Positions 27,660 to 35,922 of a DNA stretch of 35,922 nucleotides are shown here, in pieces. Every line of letters starts with the position of its first letter. Positions within the stretch are counted from its first letter, which is position 1. This stretch comes from Candidatus Kuenenia stuttgartensis. Lineage in GTDB: Bacteria; Pseudomonadota; Alphaproteobacteria; SMXS01. A program made the translations under genes and the position numbers. The notes under the pieces are model-generated. The model searched no databases, had not been told where the DNA came from, and saw only the letters and a list, made by a program, of their open reading frames with translations. The DNA is taken from positions 1 to 35,922 of the forward strand of contig CALQFM020000042.1 in NCBI GenBank assembly GCA_943329845.2. Reading direction: 5' to 3'.

Positions 27660-28325
27660 TTGATCCCCTGGCAACACCTCGACACGGCGACCATCCCCGG
27701 CGGCGGCGAGCTGCGCCTGAATCAGCGCGGCACCGAGTTCTCCATCATGCTGGGGCGCATCGAGCTGATGAACAGCCGGCTGAGCGGTTCCGAGGAGGCG
27801 CTGGCCACCATGTCGGCCGCGCGTATCCGGTCGCGCAAGGCGCCGCGCATCCTGATCGGCGGCCTGGGCATGGGCTTCACCCTGCGCGCGGCGCTGGCCG
27901 GGTTCAGCCCCGACGCGCGGATCGACGTGGCCGAGCTGGTGCCGGAAGTCGTGGCCTGGGCGAGGGGGCCGCTGGCGGGGATATTCGGCAGCTGCCTGGA
28001 TGATCCGCGGGTCACCATCCATGTCGGCGACGTCGGCGCGCTGATGCGGGCGCAGCGGTCCAGCTGGGACGCGATCCTGCTCGACGTGGACAACGGCCCC
28101 ACCGGCCTGACCCGCGAGTCCAACGACGACCTCTACGCCATGGGTGGCCTCGGTTGGGCCCGCGCGGCGCTGCAGCCCGGCGGCGTCCTCGCCGTGTGGT
28201 CGTCCGGCCGGGACAGTGTGTTCACGAACCGACTGCGCAAGGCCGGCTTCGACGTCGAGGAGGTGATGGTCCGCGCCCGGGTCGGCAAGGGCGCGCGGCA
28301 CAACCTCTGGTTCGCGACGGCCTGA
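27660..28325 (+). CDS. Spermidine synthase-like SAM-dependent methyltransferase
   Basis: A Rossmann-fold protein of 221 residues related to spermidine synthase. It carries LIGGLGMGFTLRAAL (the glycine-rich SAM/dcSAM loop), IDVAELVPEVVAWAR (acidic residue at the end of strand 2), and WDAILLDVDNGPTGLT with PGGVLAVWSSG. The usual polyamine-pocket tetrad of SpeE is not evident, so a plain methyltransferase or unknown function is as likely. I prefer TTG 27660 (AAAGG upstream, giving the family-like start IPWQHLDTA). ATG 27603, only five bases after the repeat element, would add 19 unconvincing residues. It is convergent with the RND gene, three bases apart. Confidence 0.85.
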   Translation: MIPWQHLDTATIPGGGELRLNQRGTEFSIMLGRIELMNSRLSGSEEALATMSAARIRSRKAPRILIGGLGMGFTLRAALAGFSPDARIDVAELVPEVVAWARGPLAGIFGSCLDDPRVTIHVGDVGALMRAQRSSWDAILLDVDNGPTGLTRESNDDLYAMGGLGWARAALQPGGVLAVWSSGRDSVFTNRLRKAGFDVEEVMVRARVGKGARHNLWFATA

Positions 28326-28328
28326 CGA

Positions 28329-31300
28329 CTACTCGGCCGGAACCGCCACGCCGTCCGGCACAACGTGGGTGACCGGCTCGGGCTTCCTGCGCGAAAGCAG
28401 CGTGTAGAACGCCGGGACGATGAACAGGGTGAAGGCGGTGCCGAAGGTCATGCCACCGACCAGCGCCCAGCCGATCTCGTGGCGGCTTTCGGCGCCCGCG
28501 CCGGTGGCGAGCGCGAGCGGGATGGCGCCGAGCACCATGGCGCCCGTGGTCATCAGGATCGGGCGCAGGCGCAGAACGGCGGCCTCGATCACCGCCTCGA
28601 CCTTGGTCTTCCCCTGCTCCATCTGTCGGTTGGCGAACTCGACGATCAGGATGCCGTGCTTGGTGATCAGCCCGATCAGCGCGATCAGGCCGATCTGGCT
28701 GTAGACGTTGAGTGTGCCGCCGGTGAGCTTCATGGTCGCTAGCGCGCCGCCGATGGCGAGCGGCACGGTCAGCATGATGATCAGCGGGTCGACGAAGCTC
28801 TCGAACTGGGCCGACAGGAACAGGTAGATGAAGCCCAGCGCCAGGATGAAGGTGATGGCCATGCTGGTGCCGGACTGCTTGAATTCGCGGGCGTTGCCCT
28901 TGTAGTCGACCTGCATGCCCGGCGCGACCTCGTGGGTCGTCTTCTCCAGCACGTCCAGCGCGTCGCCGAGATTGTAGTCCGGCGTCAGATTGGCGGTGAT
29001 CGTCGCCGAACGCAGTTTGTTGAAGTGGTTGAGTTCGCGCGGCGTCACCGATTCCGTCATGTCGACCAGGCTCTCCAGCGGGATCATCTGGCCGTCCTTG
29101 TTGCGCACGAAGATGGTCCGCAGGTGCTCGGGATTGCGCCGGTCCACGTCCTCGATCTTCAGCACCACGTCGTACTGCTTGTTGCCGCGCTTGAAGTGGG
29201 TGACCTCGCGGCTGCCCAGCATGGTTTCGAGCGTCCGGCCCACGTCGTCGACGCGCACGCCGGTCGCCGCTGCCTTGTTGCGGTTCACGCTGATCTTCAG
29301 CTCGGGCTTGTTGAGCTTCAGGTCGTTGCGCAGCGCCGCGAAGCCCGGGGTCGTCGAGGCGCGCTCCATGACCTTGTCGGCGGCGGCGTTCAACTCCTCG
29401 TAGCTACCGGTCGTCTGGATCACGAAGTCGATGTTGGCGTCCTGCGGCGAGCTGCCGAACGCGCCCGGGTTGTTGGGCAGCGCGATCACGCCGGGGACGG
29501 CCGCCATCTTCGGCGCCATCTCCTTCTGGATCTCCAGTGAGCCTCGGCTGCGCTCCTTCCAGGGCTTGAGCAGCACGAAGGAATAGCCCTGATTCACCGT
29601 CGGCCGGCCGACCGCCGTGTAGAAGTTCTTCTGCACGTCCGGGCTGGCGATGTAGAGCTTCTCGAGCTCCGCGGCATACTTGCTCATGTATTCGGGTGTC
29701 GCGCCTTCGGGGCCGAGGAAATAGCCGACGAAGAACCCCCGGTCCTCCTGCGGCGACAGCTCGTGCTTCAGCGTGGAATACAGAAATGCGGTGCCGACCG
29801 CGATGCAGCCCGCCAGGATGAAGATGGCGTTGCGCCGCTGCATCGCCGCCGTCAGCGCGCGGCGGTAGCTGCGCATCAGGCCGCCGAAGACCGCATCGAT
29901 ACGGCGGGACAGCCAGCCGCTCTCGCGCTCCTTCATGCTCAGCATCTTCGAGCACATCATCGGAGTCAGCGTCAGAGCGACGAAGCCGGAGATCAGCACC
30001 GCGCCCGCGAGCGTCAGGGCGAATTCGGTGAACAGCTTGCCGGTGCGCCCGGGCGTGAATGCGACCGGCGCGAAGACCGCGACCAGCGTCAGCGTCATGG
30101 CGATGATGGCGAACCCGATTTCCTTGCTGCCCTTCAGCGCCGCCTCGCGCCGTGGCTCGCCATGTTCCATGTGCCGGTAGACGTTTTCCATCATGATGAT
30201 GGCGTCATCGACGACGAGGCCGATGGCGACCACCATGGCGAGCAGGGTCAGCGAGTTGATGCTGAACCCGAACATGAAGATCAGGAAGAACCCGCCGGTC
30301 AGGGCGATCGGGATGGTGAGCAGCGGGATCAGGGTCGCGCGCCACGATCCCAGGAACAGGAAGATCACCGCCAGCACCAGCACGAAGGCTTCGGCGATGG
30401 TGACATACACGGCGTCGATGGACGCTTTCACATAGACCGACTTGTCCCAGTTCACCTCGCCCGTGACGCCCTCGGGCAACGACTTGAGCAGCTCCGGCAG
30501 GATGGCATGGACTTCGTCGGCCACGGCCAGAGGATTGGCCTTGCCCTGCTTGACCACCCCCAGCGCCGTGGCCGGACGGCCGGAATAGCGGGCGATCTCG
30601 CGGTTCTCCTCGGCGCCCAGCTCGACCTTGGCCACGTCCTTGATGCGGACCAGATAGCCATCGGCGTCCTTCAGGACGATCTGCTCGAATTCCTTGGGCG
30701 TGTTGAGGTCGGTTTCGGCAAGGACGGTGAACTCGCGCTCCTTGCTCTCGATGCGGCCGGCCGGGATCTCCACGTTCTGCTGGCGCAGCGCGTCCTCGAC
30801 GTCGGCGGGCGTCAGGCCGTAGGCGGCGAGGCGGGTGCGGTCCAGCCAGATCCGCATGGCGTAGTAGCGCGGGGCGTAATAGATCACCTTGGCGACGCCA
30901 GGCAGCACCTGCAGCCGGTCCTTGATCAGCCGGTCGGCCGCCTCGGTGACCACGAGCTGGTCGAACTTGTCGCTGTAGAACACTACCCAGATCAGCGCGC
31001 CGGCGTCGGCCTCGACCTTGCCGATCACCGGTTCGTCGATCTCCTTGGGCAACTGGCCGCGGGCGCGGGACACTCGGTCGCGCACGTCGCTGGCGGCGGC
31101 GTCCTCGTCCCGGTCCAGCTTGAAGCGGACGGTGATCTCGCTCTTCTCGGCGCGGCTGATCGAGCTGATATAGTCGATGCCCTCGATGCCGGCGAGTTCC
31201 TCCTCGAGCGGGATCGTCACCTGGGATTCGATGACCTTGGCGCTGGCGCCCGGATAGCGGGTCTCGACGCTGACCACGGGCTGGTCGATGTCGGGGTACT

Positions 31301-31406
31301 CGCGCACCGAGAGACGGTCGAAGGCGATCAGACCCAGCAGTACCACCAGCACGTTGATGACGGTCGCGAAAACCGGACGGCGGATGCTGAGTTCGGAGAT
31401 CCTCAT
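28329..31406 (-). CDS. RND efflux transporter permease (HAE1/AcrB-like)
   Basis: Inner-membrane proton-driven pump of 1025 residues, the energised part of a tripartite efflux system. There are twelve expected helices and two large periplasmic loops. The opening MRISELSIRRPVFATVIN, the YPGASAKVIESQVT segment, and the paired proton-relay aspartates Asp400-Asp401 in VVDDAIIMMENV (equivalent to AcrB 407/408) are clear. So is the second-half repeat with QIGLIALIGLITKHGILIV in two stretches. It is the second gene after a membrane fusion protein gene, two bases apart. No outer-membrane TolC-type gene is present here, so a remote partner is assumed. Substrate range is not deducible. Confidence 0.97.
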   Translation of the reverse strand: MRISELSIRRPVFATVINVLVVLLGLIAFDRLSVREYPDIDQPVVSVETRYPGASAKVIESQVTIPLEEELAGIEGIDYISSISRAEKSEITVRFKLDRDEDAAASDVRDRVSRARGQLPKEIDEPVIGKVEADAGALIWVVFYSDKFDQLVVTEAADRLIKDRLQVLPGVAKVIYYAPRYYAMRIWLDRTRLAAYGLTPADVEDALRQQNVEIPAGRIESKEREFTVLAETDLNTPKEFEQIVLKDADGYLVRIKDVAKVELGAEENREIARYSGRPATALGVVKQGKANPLAVADEVHAILPELLKSLPEGVTGEVNWDKSVYVKASIDAVYVTIAEAFVLVLAVIFLFLGSWRATLIPLLTIPIALTGGFFLIFMFGFSINSLTLLAMVVAIGLVVDDAIIMMENVYRHMEHGEPRREAALKGSKEIGFAIIAMTLTLVAVFAPVAFTPGRTGKLFTEFALTLAGAVLISGFVALTLTPMMCSKMLSMKERESGWLSRRIDAVFGGLMRSYRRALTAAMQRRNAIFILAGCIAVGTAFLYSTLKHELSPQEDRGFFVGYFLGPEGATPEYMSKYAAELEKLYIASPDVQKNFYTAVGRPTVNQGYSFVLLKPWKERSRGSLEIQKEMAPKMAAVPGVIALPNNPGAFGSSPQDANIDFVIQTTGSYEELNAAADKVMERASTTPGFAALRNDLKLNKPELKISVNRNKAAATGVRVDDVGRTLETMLGSREVTHFKRGNKQYDVVLKIEDVDRRNPEHLRTIFVRNKDGQMIPLESLVDMTESVTPRELNHFNKLRSATITANLTPDYNLGDALDVLEKTTHEVAPGMQVDYKGNAREFKQSGTSMAITFILALGFIYLFLSAQFESFVDPLIIMLTVPLAIGGALATMKLTGGTLNVYSQIGLIALIGLITKHGILIVEFANRQMEQGKTKVEAVIEAAVLRLRPILMTTGAMVLGAIPLALATGAGAESRHEIGWALVGGMTFGTAFTLFIVPAFYTLLSRRKPEPVTHVVPDGVAVPAE

Positions 31407-31408
31407 GG

Positions 31409-32476
31409 CTAGTTGGCCGAGGCGCTTCGGACGTTCACCGGCGCGCCGTCATGGAGCTTGAGCTGGCCGGCGGTAACCACCGTGTCGGTCGCAGACAGGC
31501 CGGACAGGATCTCCACCAGGCCGTCGCGGCGGATGCCGGTCTTCACCTGGGTCATGGCCGCCTTGCCGGCGGTGACCTTGTAGACGAAATGGTCAGTTCC
31601 CTGCGGGATGATCGCTTCCTCGGGGATCAGGATGGCGTTCTCGTGCCGCGCCAGCCCCAGCGAAGCGCGGGCGAACAGGCCGGGCCGCAGCACCCGGTCG
31701 CCGTTGCCGGCGCGGGCGCGGATGGCGAGGCTCCGGCCGTCCACGTCGACCTGCGGATCGATGGCGTAGACCTTGGCCTCGAAGGTCTGGCCGGGCAGGG
31801 CGTCGAGCTGGAACTTCACGCTCTGTCCCATGGCGACCTGCGCCAGGTAGAGCTCCGGCACCCGGAACTCCAGCTTGATCGGGTCGATGACGTCGAGAGT
31901 GACCAGATCCTGGCCGGGGGTAACGTAGTCGCCGACCGCCACCTTGCGCAGGCCGGCCACGCCGTCATAGGGCGCGGTGATGCGGGTCTTGGCCATGCGG
32001 GCGCGGGCTAGCGCGACGGTCGCCTCGTCCATGCGCATCTTCGACAGGCTTTCGTCGCGGGTACGCTGCGAGGCGGCGCCCTTGGTCAGCAACTCGGCGG
32101 CGCGCTGGTTGTTGGCCTGGCTGAGGGTGAGGCTGGCCTGGGCCTGGGCCAGTTCGGCCTCGTAGATGGAGCTGTCGAGCGCGATGAGCAGCTGGCCCCT
32201 GTGCACCGGCTGGCCCTCCTGGAAGCCGAGCGCGGTGACCACGCCGGCCAGTTCGGGCCGCATCACGATCGAGTCCTCGGACCGCAGGGTGCCGATGGCG
32301 TTGACCTCCTGCTGCATGGGCTGCACGCGGACAGGCACGGCCTCGACGATCACTCCGTTGCCTGCGGACGGCACCGCGCTGGCGGGGTCACCGTTGCGGA
32401 AGAAGCCCCAGTACACACCTACGCCTATCACCAGCACGGCAATGGCCGCGACGCCGATTTTCCTGTTGTCCCGCAT
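31409..32476 (-). CDS. RND efflux membrane fusion protein (HlyD/MexA-like periplasmic adaptor)
   Basis: Periplasmic adaptor linking the RND pump to an outer-membrane channel. From ATG 32474-32476 it is 355 residues: one N-terminal membrane anchor (about 7-25), a first lipoyl half (EVNAIGTLRSEDSIVMRPE to about 101), an alpha-hairpin (about 104-160), a second lipoyl half from TRITAPYDGVAG, then beta-barrel and membrane-proximal domains (FEAKVYAIDPQVDVDGRSL). A GTG at 32531-32533 would extend it by 19 basic residues and cannot be excluded; neither start has a strong ribosome-binding site. It is first in a two-gene operon with the pump. The gap to the TonB-receptor terminator contains its promoter. 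Confidence 0.93.
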   Translation of the reverse strand: MRDNRKIGVAAIAVLVIGVGVYWGFFRNGDPASAVPSAGNGVIVEAVPVRVQPMQQEVNAIGTLRSEDSIVMRPELAGVVTALGFQEGQPVHRGQLLIALDSSIYEAELAQAQASLTLSQANNQRAAELLTKGAASQRTRDESLSKMRMDEATVALARARMAKTRITAPYDGVAGLRKVAVGDYVTPGQDLVTLDVIDPIKLEFRVPELYLAQVAMGQSVKFQLDALPGQTFEAKVYAIDPQVDVDGRSLAIRARAGNGDRVLRPGLFARASLGLARHENAILIPEEAIIPQGTDHFVYKVTAGKAAMTQVKTGIRRDGLVEILSGLSATDTVVTAGQLKLHDGAPVNVRSASAN

Positions 32477-32613
32477 CCGTTTGCCGGCCGCCTGTTGTTT
32501 CCCCGTTATCCGGCGGCCGCCATTAACCAGCACACGCGCAGATTTATGCAGACTCTAGGCTGTGCAGCTTTGTTTGTCACCTGCGCCGCGTGGCCGATGG
32601 CAGTGCCGCGCAT

Positions 32614-32640
32614 AAAAAAAGGGGAGCCCGAAGGCTCCCC
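32614..32640 (-). terminator. Rho-independent terminator of the TonB-dependent receptor gene
   Basis: On the minus strand GGGGAGCC, loop TTCG and GGCTCCCC form a perfect eight-pair stem (32621-32640), followed directly by seven T residues (32614-32620). It lies 29 bases after the receptor stop codon, a textbook intrinsic terminator and the strongest in the window. Confidence 0.93.
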
Positions 32641-32668
32641 CGAAGTCTTTGATGTCGTGCTTCTCTGA

Positions 32669-35272
32669 CTAGAAGTCGAACGAGACCTTCACGCCATAGG
32701 TGCGCGGGTTGTTGTCCTGGATGAAGTTGAACAGCGTGGCCACCGCGGTCAGCGACTGCATGTAGTGGGCGTTGCCGATGTTCTTCATGAACAGGGAGAT
32801 CCGGTAACGGTCCTCGATCTCGCGCCAGGTGATGCTGGCGTTGAAGATGTGGGCGCTGCCGCGGATCGGAGTCACCAGTACGCCGTTGTAGTTCAGCAGG
32901 CCGGTAACCAGACCGGCGGGGACGCCGTTCGAGGCCTGGTTGTTCTTCGACTGGTAGCGCCAGTCGCCGGCCAACTCGATGGTGCCCGCATTGCCGACCG
33001 GGACCTCGTAGGCAAAGCCGGCGGCCAGGGTCCACTTCGGCGCGCGCACGTTCGGCACGAGCACCTGGGTGGGGAAGATGTAGAACGTCGTTCCGTTGTC
33101 GAGGTAGGAGAACGCGTTGTCCGGGTCGCAAGAGCCGGAGGCCGGGCCCGGATTGACCGTGCTGGGGCCGTCGATGTCGGTGCAGAAATCACGGCTGCTC
33201 TTGAGCCAGCCCAGCGATCCCCAGATCGTCAGGCCGTCGGCCGGAAGCGTGGTGACTTCCAGTTCGACACCCTTGGACTTGGCGTTCGCCGCGTTGTCCG
33301 TGACGGTCTCCTGGCCGCCGCCCGAACCGGACGACTGGCGGATGATCGATACCTGCTGGTCCTTGTAGTCCAGGTAGAAGCCGGTCAGGTTGACACGCAG
33401 CCGGTTGTCCATCCCATCCCACTTCATGCCCACTTCGTAGGAGTCCGCGGTCTCTTCGTTGAACGGCTGGCAGGTCGCGGTGGAGCCGCAACGGCCATTG
33501 AAGCCGCCCGAGCGGAAGCCGCGGGTCCAGCTGGCATACAGGAACAGGTCGTCGTTCGCTTCCCAGCTCAGGCCGACCTTGGGGCTGACGTTGCTCCAGT
33601 TGTTCTTGCGGCCAGCGGCGGTGTTGATGTCGGTGTCGCTGTCGAAGAAATTGCCAACCGCCGGATTGAGGTTGCACTCACGGTTGACGCCATCGTTGAC
33701 CGGCGACGGGGCGCAGGTTTCGATGTCCTTCTTTTCCTTGTTGTAGCGCAGGCCGGCGGTGAGGGTGATGCCCTCCCAGATGTGCCAGTTGGCGTTGATG
33801 AAGGCGGCCCAGGCATTGTTGGTCTGGATCGTCTCGCCGAAGCCCGACGCATTGGGGTTGAGGGCATCGAGGGCCGCACCCGGATTGGGAGCGCCGGTCA
33901 GTCGGCCGACGATAGCCGAGCCGAGGGCTCCAGCGAAACCGGGATCGAACAGCCAGCCATAGGTGTCCTGCCACATCCGGTATTTTTGGTGGAAGAAGTA
34001 GAATCCGGCGACGAAGTCGATCGTGTCGGAGAAGCTCGACGCGAAGCGCAATTCATGGCTGGTCTGGTTGTGCCACTGCTCGCGCTGGGTCATGAAGATC
34101 GGCAGGTCGGTCGTGTCGAAGTCGTTGAAAACGTCTTCGTGCACGTCGCGGTAGTTGCCTACATAGGTGAACGTGCCGAAATCCGGGACGTCATAGGTGA
34201 ATTCGCCGGTGATGCCGTAGACGTCGAAGTCGGAGCCGCGGCCGCTGGTGTTGTCGGCATGGACAATGAAATCGTTCTTGCCGCGCTCCTGGGCGCAGAC
34301 CTTGTCCAGGTCCTCCTGGCCGCCATGGGCCCAGGAAACCAGCGGCGTGAGCTGCGTGACGTTGCCAGGCACGGTGCCGTAATTGTTGGCCGCGAACGGA
34401 TTGAACACGCCGTTGGCGCCGCCGCACGCGCTGTAGGGCGTGTTGCCCCAGCTGTCGTCCCGCTCGCGCACGATCTCGCCGCGGATGACGATGTCCAAAT
34501 TGTCGTTCGGCGTGAAGCGGAACGACGGCAGGATCGTGATGCGGTCGGTGCCACCATAGTTGGTGCCATCGGTGGCGTTCTTGTAGAAGCCGTCATTGTT
34601 CGTCGACTTCACGGCGAGGCGCATGCCGGCCTTGCCCTCGATCAGCGGCACATTGATGACGCCCGAGATGTCGAGCTCGCCATAATTGCCGGCCGTGAAC
34701 TCGCCCTTGACGTCGAATTCCGACGTATCGGGCTTCGCGTGGCTCACCAGCACCGCGCCGACGATGGTGTTGCGGCCGAACAGGGTGCCCTGCGGACCGC
34801 GCAGGATTTCAACGTTCGTGATGTCGAGCAGATCGCTCAGAGCCGTCGAGGTGCGGGCCTGGTAGACGCCGTCGATGAAGATGCCCACGCCCGGATCGGT
34901 GGCGGACTCGATGTCGGCGCTGCCGAAGCCGCGGATATAGAAGGCCGAGGCGTTCTGGAAGGCGCCGACGGGTTCCAGGTTGACGTTCGGCGCCTGCGAC
35001 GTCAGATCGCGAAGGTCGACGGCGAAAGTCCGTTCCAGCTGCGCGCCGGAGACCGAGGTGGTGGCGACCGGCGTGGTCTGCGCCGAGGTCTCGACGCGCG
35101 TCGCGGACGTCACGACGGTTTCCAGCTGGGTCCTCGGCCCGGTCTTCGCCGGTTGGGTGGCCGGTGCCGGCGCGTCCTGCGCCGCGGCGAAGCTGGCCGA
35201 AAGCGCGAATGCTGACACGGTCGCAAGCGCTAACGGCCATTTCGGCGCGTATGTGAATTTGGATTGCTTCAT
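32669..35272 (-). CDS. TonB-dependent outer-membrane receptor
   Basis: Ligand-gated outer-membrane beta-barrel of 867 residues energised by TonB-ExbBD. It has a signal peptide (cleavage near AAA-QD, residue 31), a TonB-box-like ETVVTSA at 51-57, a plug domain from about 60 to 190 including VEILRGPQGTLFGRNT (154-169), a long barrel, and the C-terminal strand YGVKVSFDF ending in Phe. The sequence is of the broad class common in sphingomonads and other alphaproteobacteria, often linked to uptake of organic compounds rather than siderophores. The ligand is unknown. GGGGAG precedes the ATG. It is divergent from tenA across a 435-base region with a 22-bp palindrome and has its own terminator, so it is probably monocistronic. 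Confidence 0.96.
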   Translation of the reverse strand: MKQSKFTYAPKWPLALATVSAFALSASFAAAQDAPAPATQPAKTGPRTQLETVVTSATRVETSAQTTPVATTSVSGAQLERTFAVDLRDLTSQAPNVNLEPVGAFQNASAFYIRGFGSADIESATDPGVGIFIDGVYQARTSTALSDLLDITNVEILRGPQGTLFGRNTIVGAVLVSHAKPDTSEFDVKGEFTAGNYGELDISGVINVPLIEGKAGMRLAVKSTNNDGFYKNATDGTNYGGTDRITILPSFRFTPNDNLDIVIRGEIVRERDDSWGNTPYSACGGANGVFNPFAANNYGTVPGNVTQLTPLVSWAHGGQEDLDKVCAQERGKNDFIVHADNTSGRGSDFDVYGITGEFTYDVPDFGTFTYVGNYRDVHEDVFNDFDTTDLPIFMTQREQWHNQTSHELRFASSFSDTIDFVAGFYFFHQKYRMWQDTYGWLFDPGFAGALGSAIVGRLTGAPNPGAALDALNPNASGFGETIQTNNAWAAFINANWHIWEGITLTAGLRYNKEKKDIETCAPSPVNDGVNRECNLNPAVGNFFDSDTDINTAAGRKNNWSNVSPKVGLSWEANDDLFLYASWTRGFRSGGFNGRCGSTATCQPFNEETADSYEVGMKWDGMDNRLRVNLTGFYLDYKDQQVSIIRQSSGSGGGQETVTDNAANAKSKGVELEVTTLPADGLTIWGSLGWLKSSRDFCTDIDGPSTVNPGPASGSCDPDNAFSYLDNGTTFYIFPTQVLVPNVRAPKWTLAAGFAYEVPVGNAGTIELAGDWRYQSKNNQASNGVPAGLVTGLLNYNGVLVTPIRGSAHIFNASITWREIEDRYRISLFMKNIGNAHYMQSLTAVATLFNFIQDNNPRTYGVKVSFDF

Positions 35273-35707
35273 CTCATACTCCCCTGGACGACGTCAGTCG
35301 TACGGTTTTAGGTGCCCACTTCCAACAGCGGGGTTGATGCATTGCAGACGGTTACAGGGTAACTGTGTTCTTCCTCCCCAGACCGCCCCATCAGCTTGAA
35401 ACCACTGATATGCAAAGGCTTGGCGCTATTACCGCGCGGTAATAGCTAACGCCACCGGCGCCGGGCAACGCAACGGAAAAAAGGCAGCGGTGATGCCGAT
35501 CCGTGAATTTCAAATCCCGCTGTGGCAAAAGAGTCACAGGCGGGGCGGCTTGTTGCCCATTTGCAATCATGGGTGACTTTTTCAGGGGGCCGCATGCCAG
35601 TGAAGGGTGGCCATAGAACGACGCTGCGCATGGACCCTGGCAGGCGTCGCGCTTGACGGCGGCCCAGGTAACGCGAACTGTGCCTGGTCCACTGAAAGGA
35701 GCACGTG
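35273..35707. other. Divergent intergenic region between TonB receptor and tenA
   Basis: 435 bases without a convincing gene. It carries the receptor ribosome-binding site (GGGGAG) at the left, a perfect 22-bp palindrome at 35425-35446 and, at the right, AAGGAG six bases before the tenA ATG. I looked for TPP- and cobalamin-riboswitch boxes on both strands and saw none. Confidence 0.6.
35425..35446. promoter_or_regulatory. Perfect 22-bp palindrome, candidate operator
   Basis: Each arm reads GCTATTACCGC towards the centre, and the 22 bases are an exact palindrome with no loop. It stands about 150 bases upstream of the receptor ATG and 260 upstream of tenA. It has the look of a binding site for a dimeric repressor (TetR, GntR or similar) rather than an RNA hairpin. 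The regulator is not in the window. Confidence 0.6.
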
Positions 35708-35922
35708 ATGCCGTTCTGCGAAGGAGTCTGGCAGCAGGCGTTGCCCAGGCGCACCGCCATCCTTGACCTGCCGTTCAACCGCGAACTGACCGCCGGGACG
35801 CTGCCGCGTGAGACGTTCCAGTTCTACATGCTGCAGGACAGCCTGTATCTCGACGGCTACTCGCGCGCCTTGTCGCTGCTGTCGGCGCGCTCGCCGGAGA
35901 CCGACATGATGCTGGAGTTCGC
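35708..35922 (+). CDS. tenA: TenA family thiaminase II (5' part, runs off the window)
   Basis: Aminopyrimidine aminohydrolase/thiaminase II, which recycles degraded thiamine to hydroxymethylpyrimidine; the gene is cut by the window end after 71 codons. The opening F-C-E-G-V-W-Q-Q, LPFNRELTAGTLP and FQFYMLQDSLYLDGYSRAL match TenA closely, including the active-site Asp44 and Tyr47 (the LQDxxYL motif). AAGGAG lies six bases before the ATG. Together with thiC it marks pyrimidine supply for thiamine as a theme of the region. The catalytic cysteine and glutamate lie beyond the window and cannot be checked. Confidence 0.93.
   Translation, partial: MPFCEGVWQQALPRRTAILDLPFNRELTAGTLPRETFQFYMLQDSLYLDGYSRALSLLSARSPETDMMLEF

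Noticed and set aside
29763-31412. 549-codon plus-strand frame opposite the RND pump
   Set aside because: Antisense shadow of a clearly conserved AcrB-like protein.
35273-35707. Second TPP or a cobalamin riboswitch before tenA or the TonB receptor
   Set aside because: None of the conserved aptamer boxes is present on either strand.
35446-35778. 110-codon minus-strand frame across the tenA start
   Set aside because: It overlaps the recognised tenA start antisense and has no family resemblance or ribosome-binding site.

Overview
The window is high-GC (about two thirds G+C by eye), gene-dense Gram-negative DNA. The Pro/Ala codon bias, a large TonB-dependent receptor, an RND efflux pair, DUF3422 and DUF6491 proteins, a CaiB/HMG-CoA-lyase-like pair and dispersed GTCATCCC-type palindromes together suggest an alphaproteobacterium. 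I cannot name the genus from sequence alone. There is no rRNA, tRNA, CRISPR array, phage or transposase gene in the window.

Layout. 143-2274 (-): feoAB ferrous iron uptake, overlapping by four bases. 2491-7161: mostly single genes, namely a secreted DUF6491 protein, a pirin, a DUF7064/7065-type protein, an atypical DUF7684 gene, a glyoxalase-II-like hydrolase, dtd and a VOC protein. 7281-9028 (+): a FucA-like class II aldolase overlapping mtnA, a pair expected for 5-methylthioribose 1-phosphate salvage by the DHAP-shunt route. 9531-10459 (-): a 7Fe-type ferredoxin translationally coupled to a His-rich NfeR/YqjI-like PadR repressor, with repeated ATCGATAT-type palindromes upstream. 10611-12604 (+): a TPP riboswitch and thiC, divergent from the ferredoxin. 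12611-14371 (-): a small unknown protein, trmO and an EamA transporter. 14464-15732 (+): a luciferase-like monooxygenase. 15737-18691 (-): a 984-residue exported Pro/Ala-rich protein with a periodic Arg-rich motif. 18767-20940: divergent HMG-CoA-lyase-like and CaiB/BaiF CoA-transferase genes. 21089-22930 (+): a GFA protein and a DUF3422 gene broken by a frameshift. 22943-25484 (-): a small membrane protein, a decarboxylating dehydrogenase and a PRISE-type reductase, divergent from 25543-27442 (+), a tightly overlapping SnoaL-like / membrane peptide / serine hydrolase operon. 27660-28325 (+): a spermidine-synthase-like methyltransferase. 28329-32476 (-): an RND pump with its membrane fusion protein. 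32669-35272 (-): a TonB-dependent receptor with a strong terminator. 35708-end (+): the start of tenA.

Themes. Thiamine biosynthesis and salvage (thiC with riboswitch, tenA) and iron/Fe-S metabolism (feoAB, ferredoxin, NfeR-like regulator, ThiC itself as an Fe-S enzyme) recur. Several intergenic gaps carry short palindromic elements. Two of these, about 145-148 bp long with near-identical inverted ends and a weakly related interior, look like copies of one non-coding MITE/BIME-like element. The most unusual items are that repeat family, the ferredoxin/PadR/thiC divergent region with its operator-like palindromes, the modular Pro/Ala-rich protein, and the frameshifted DUF3422 gene.
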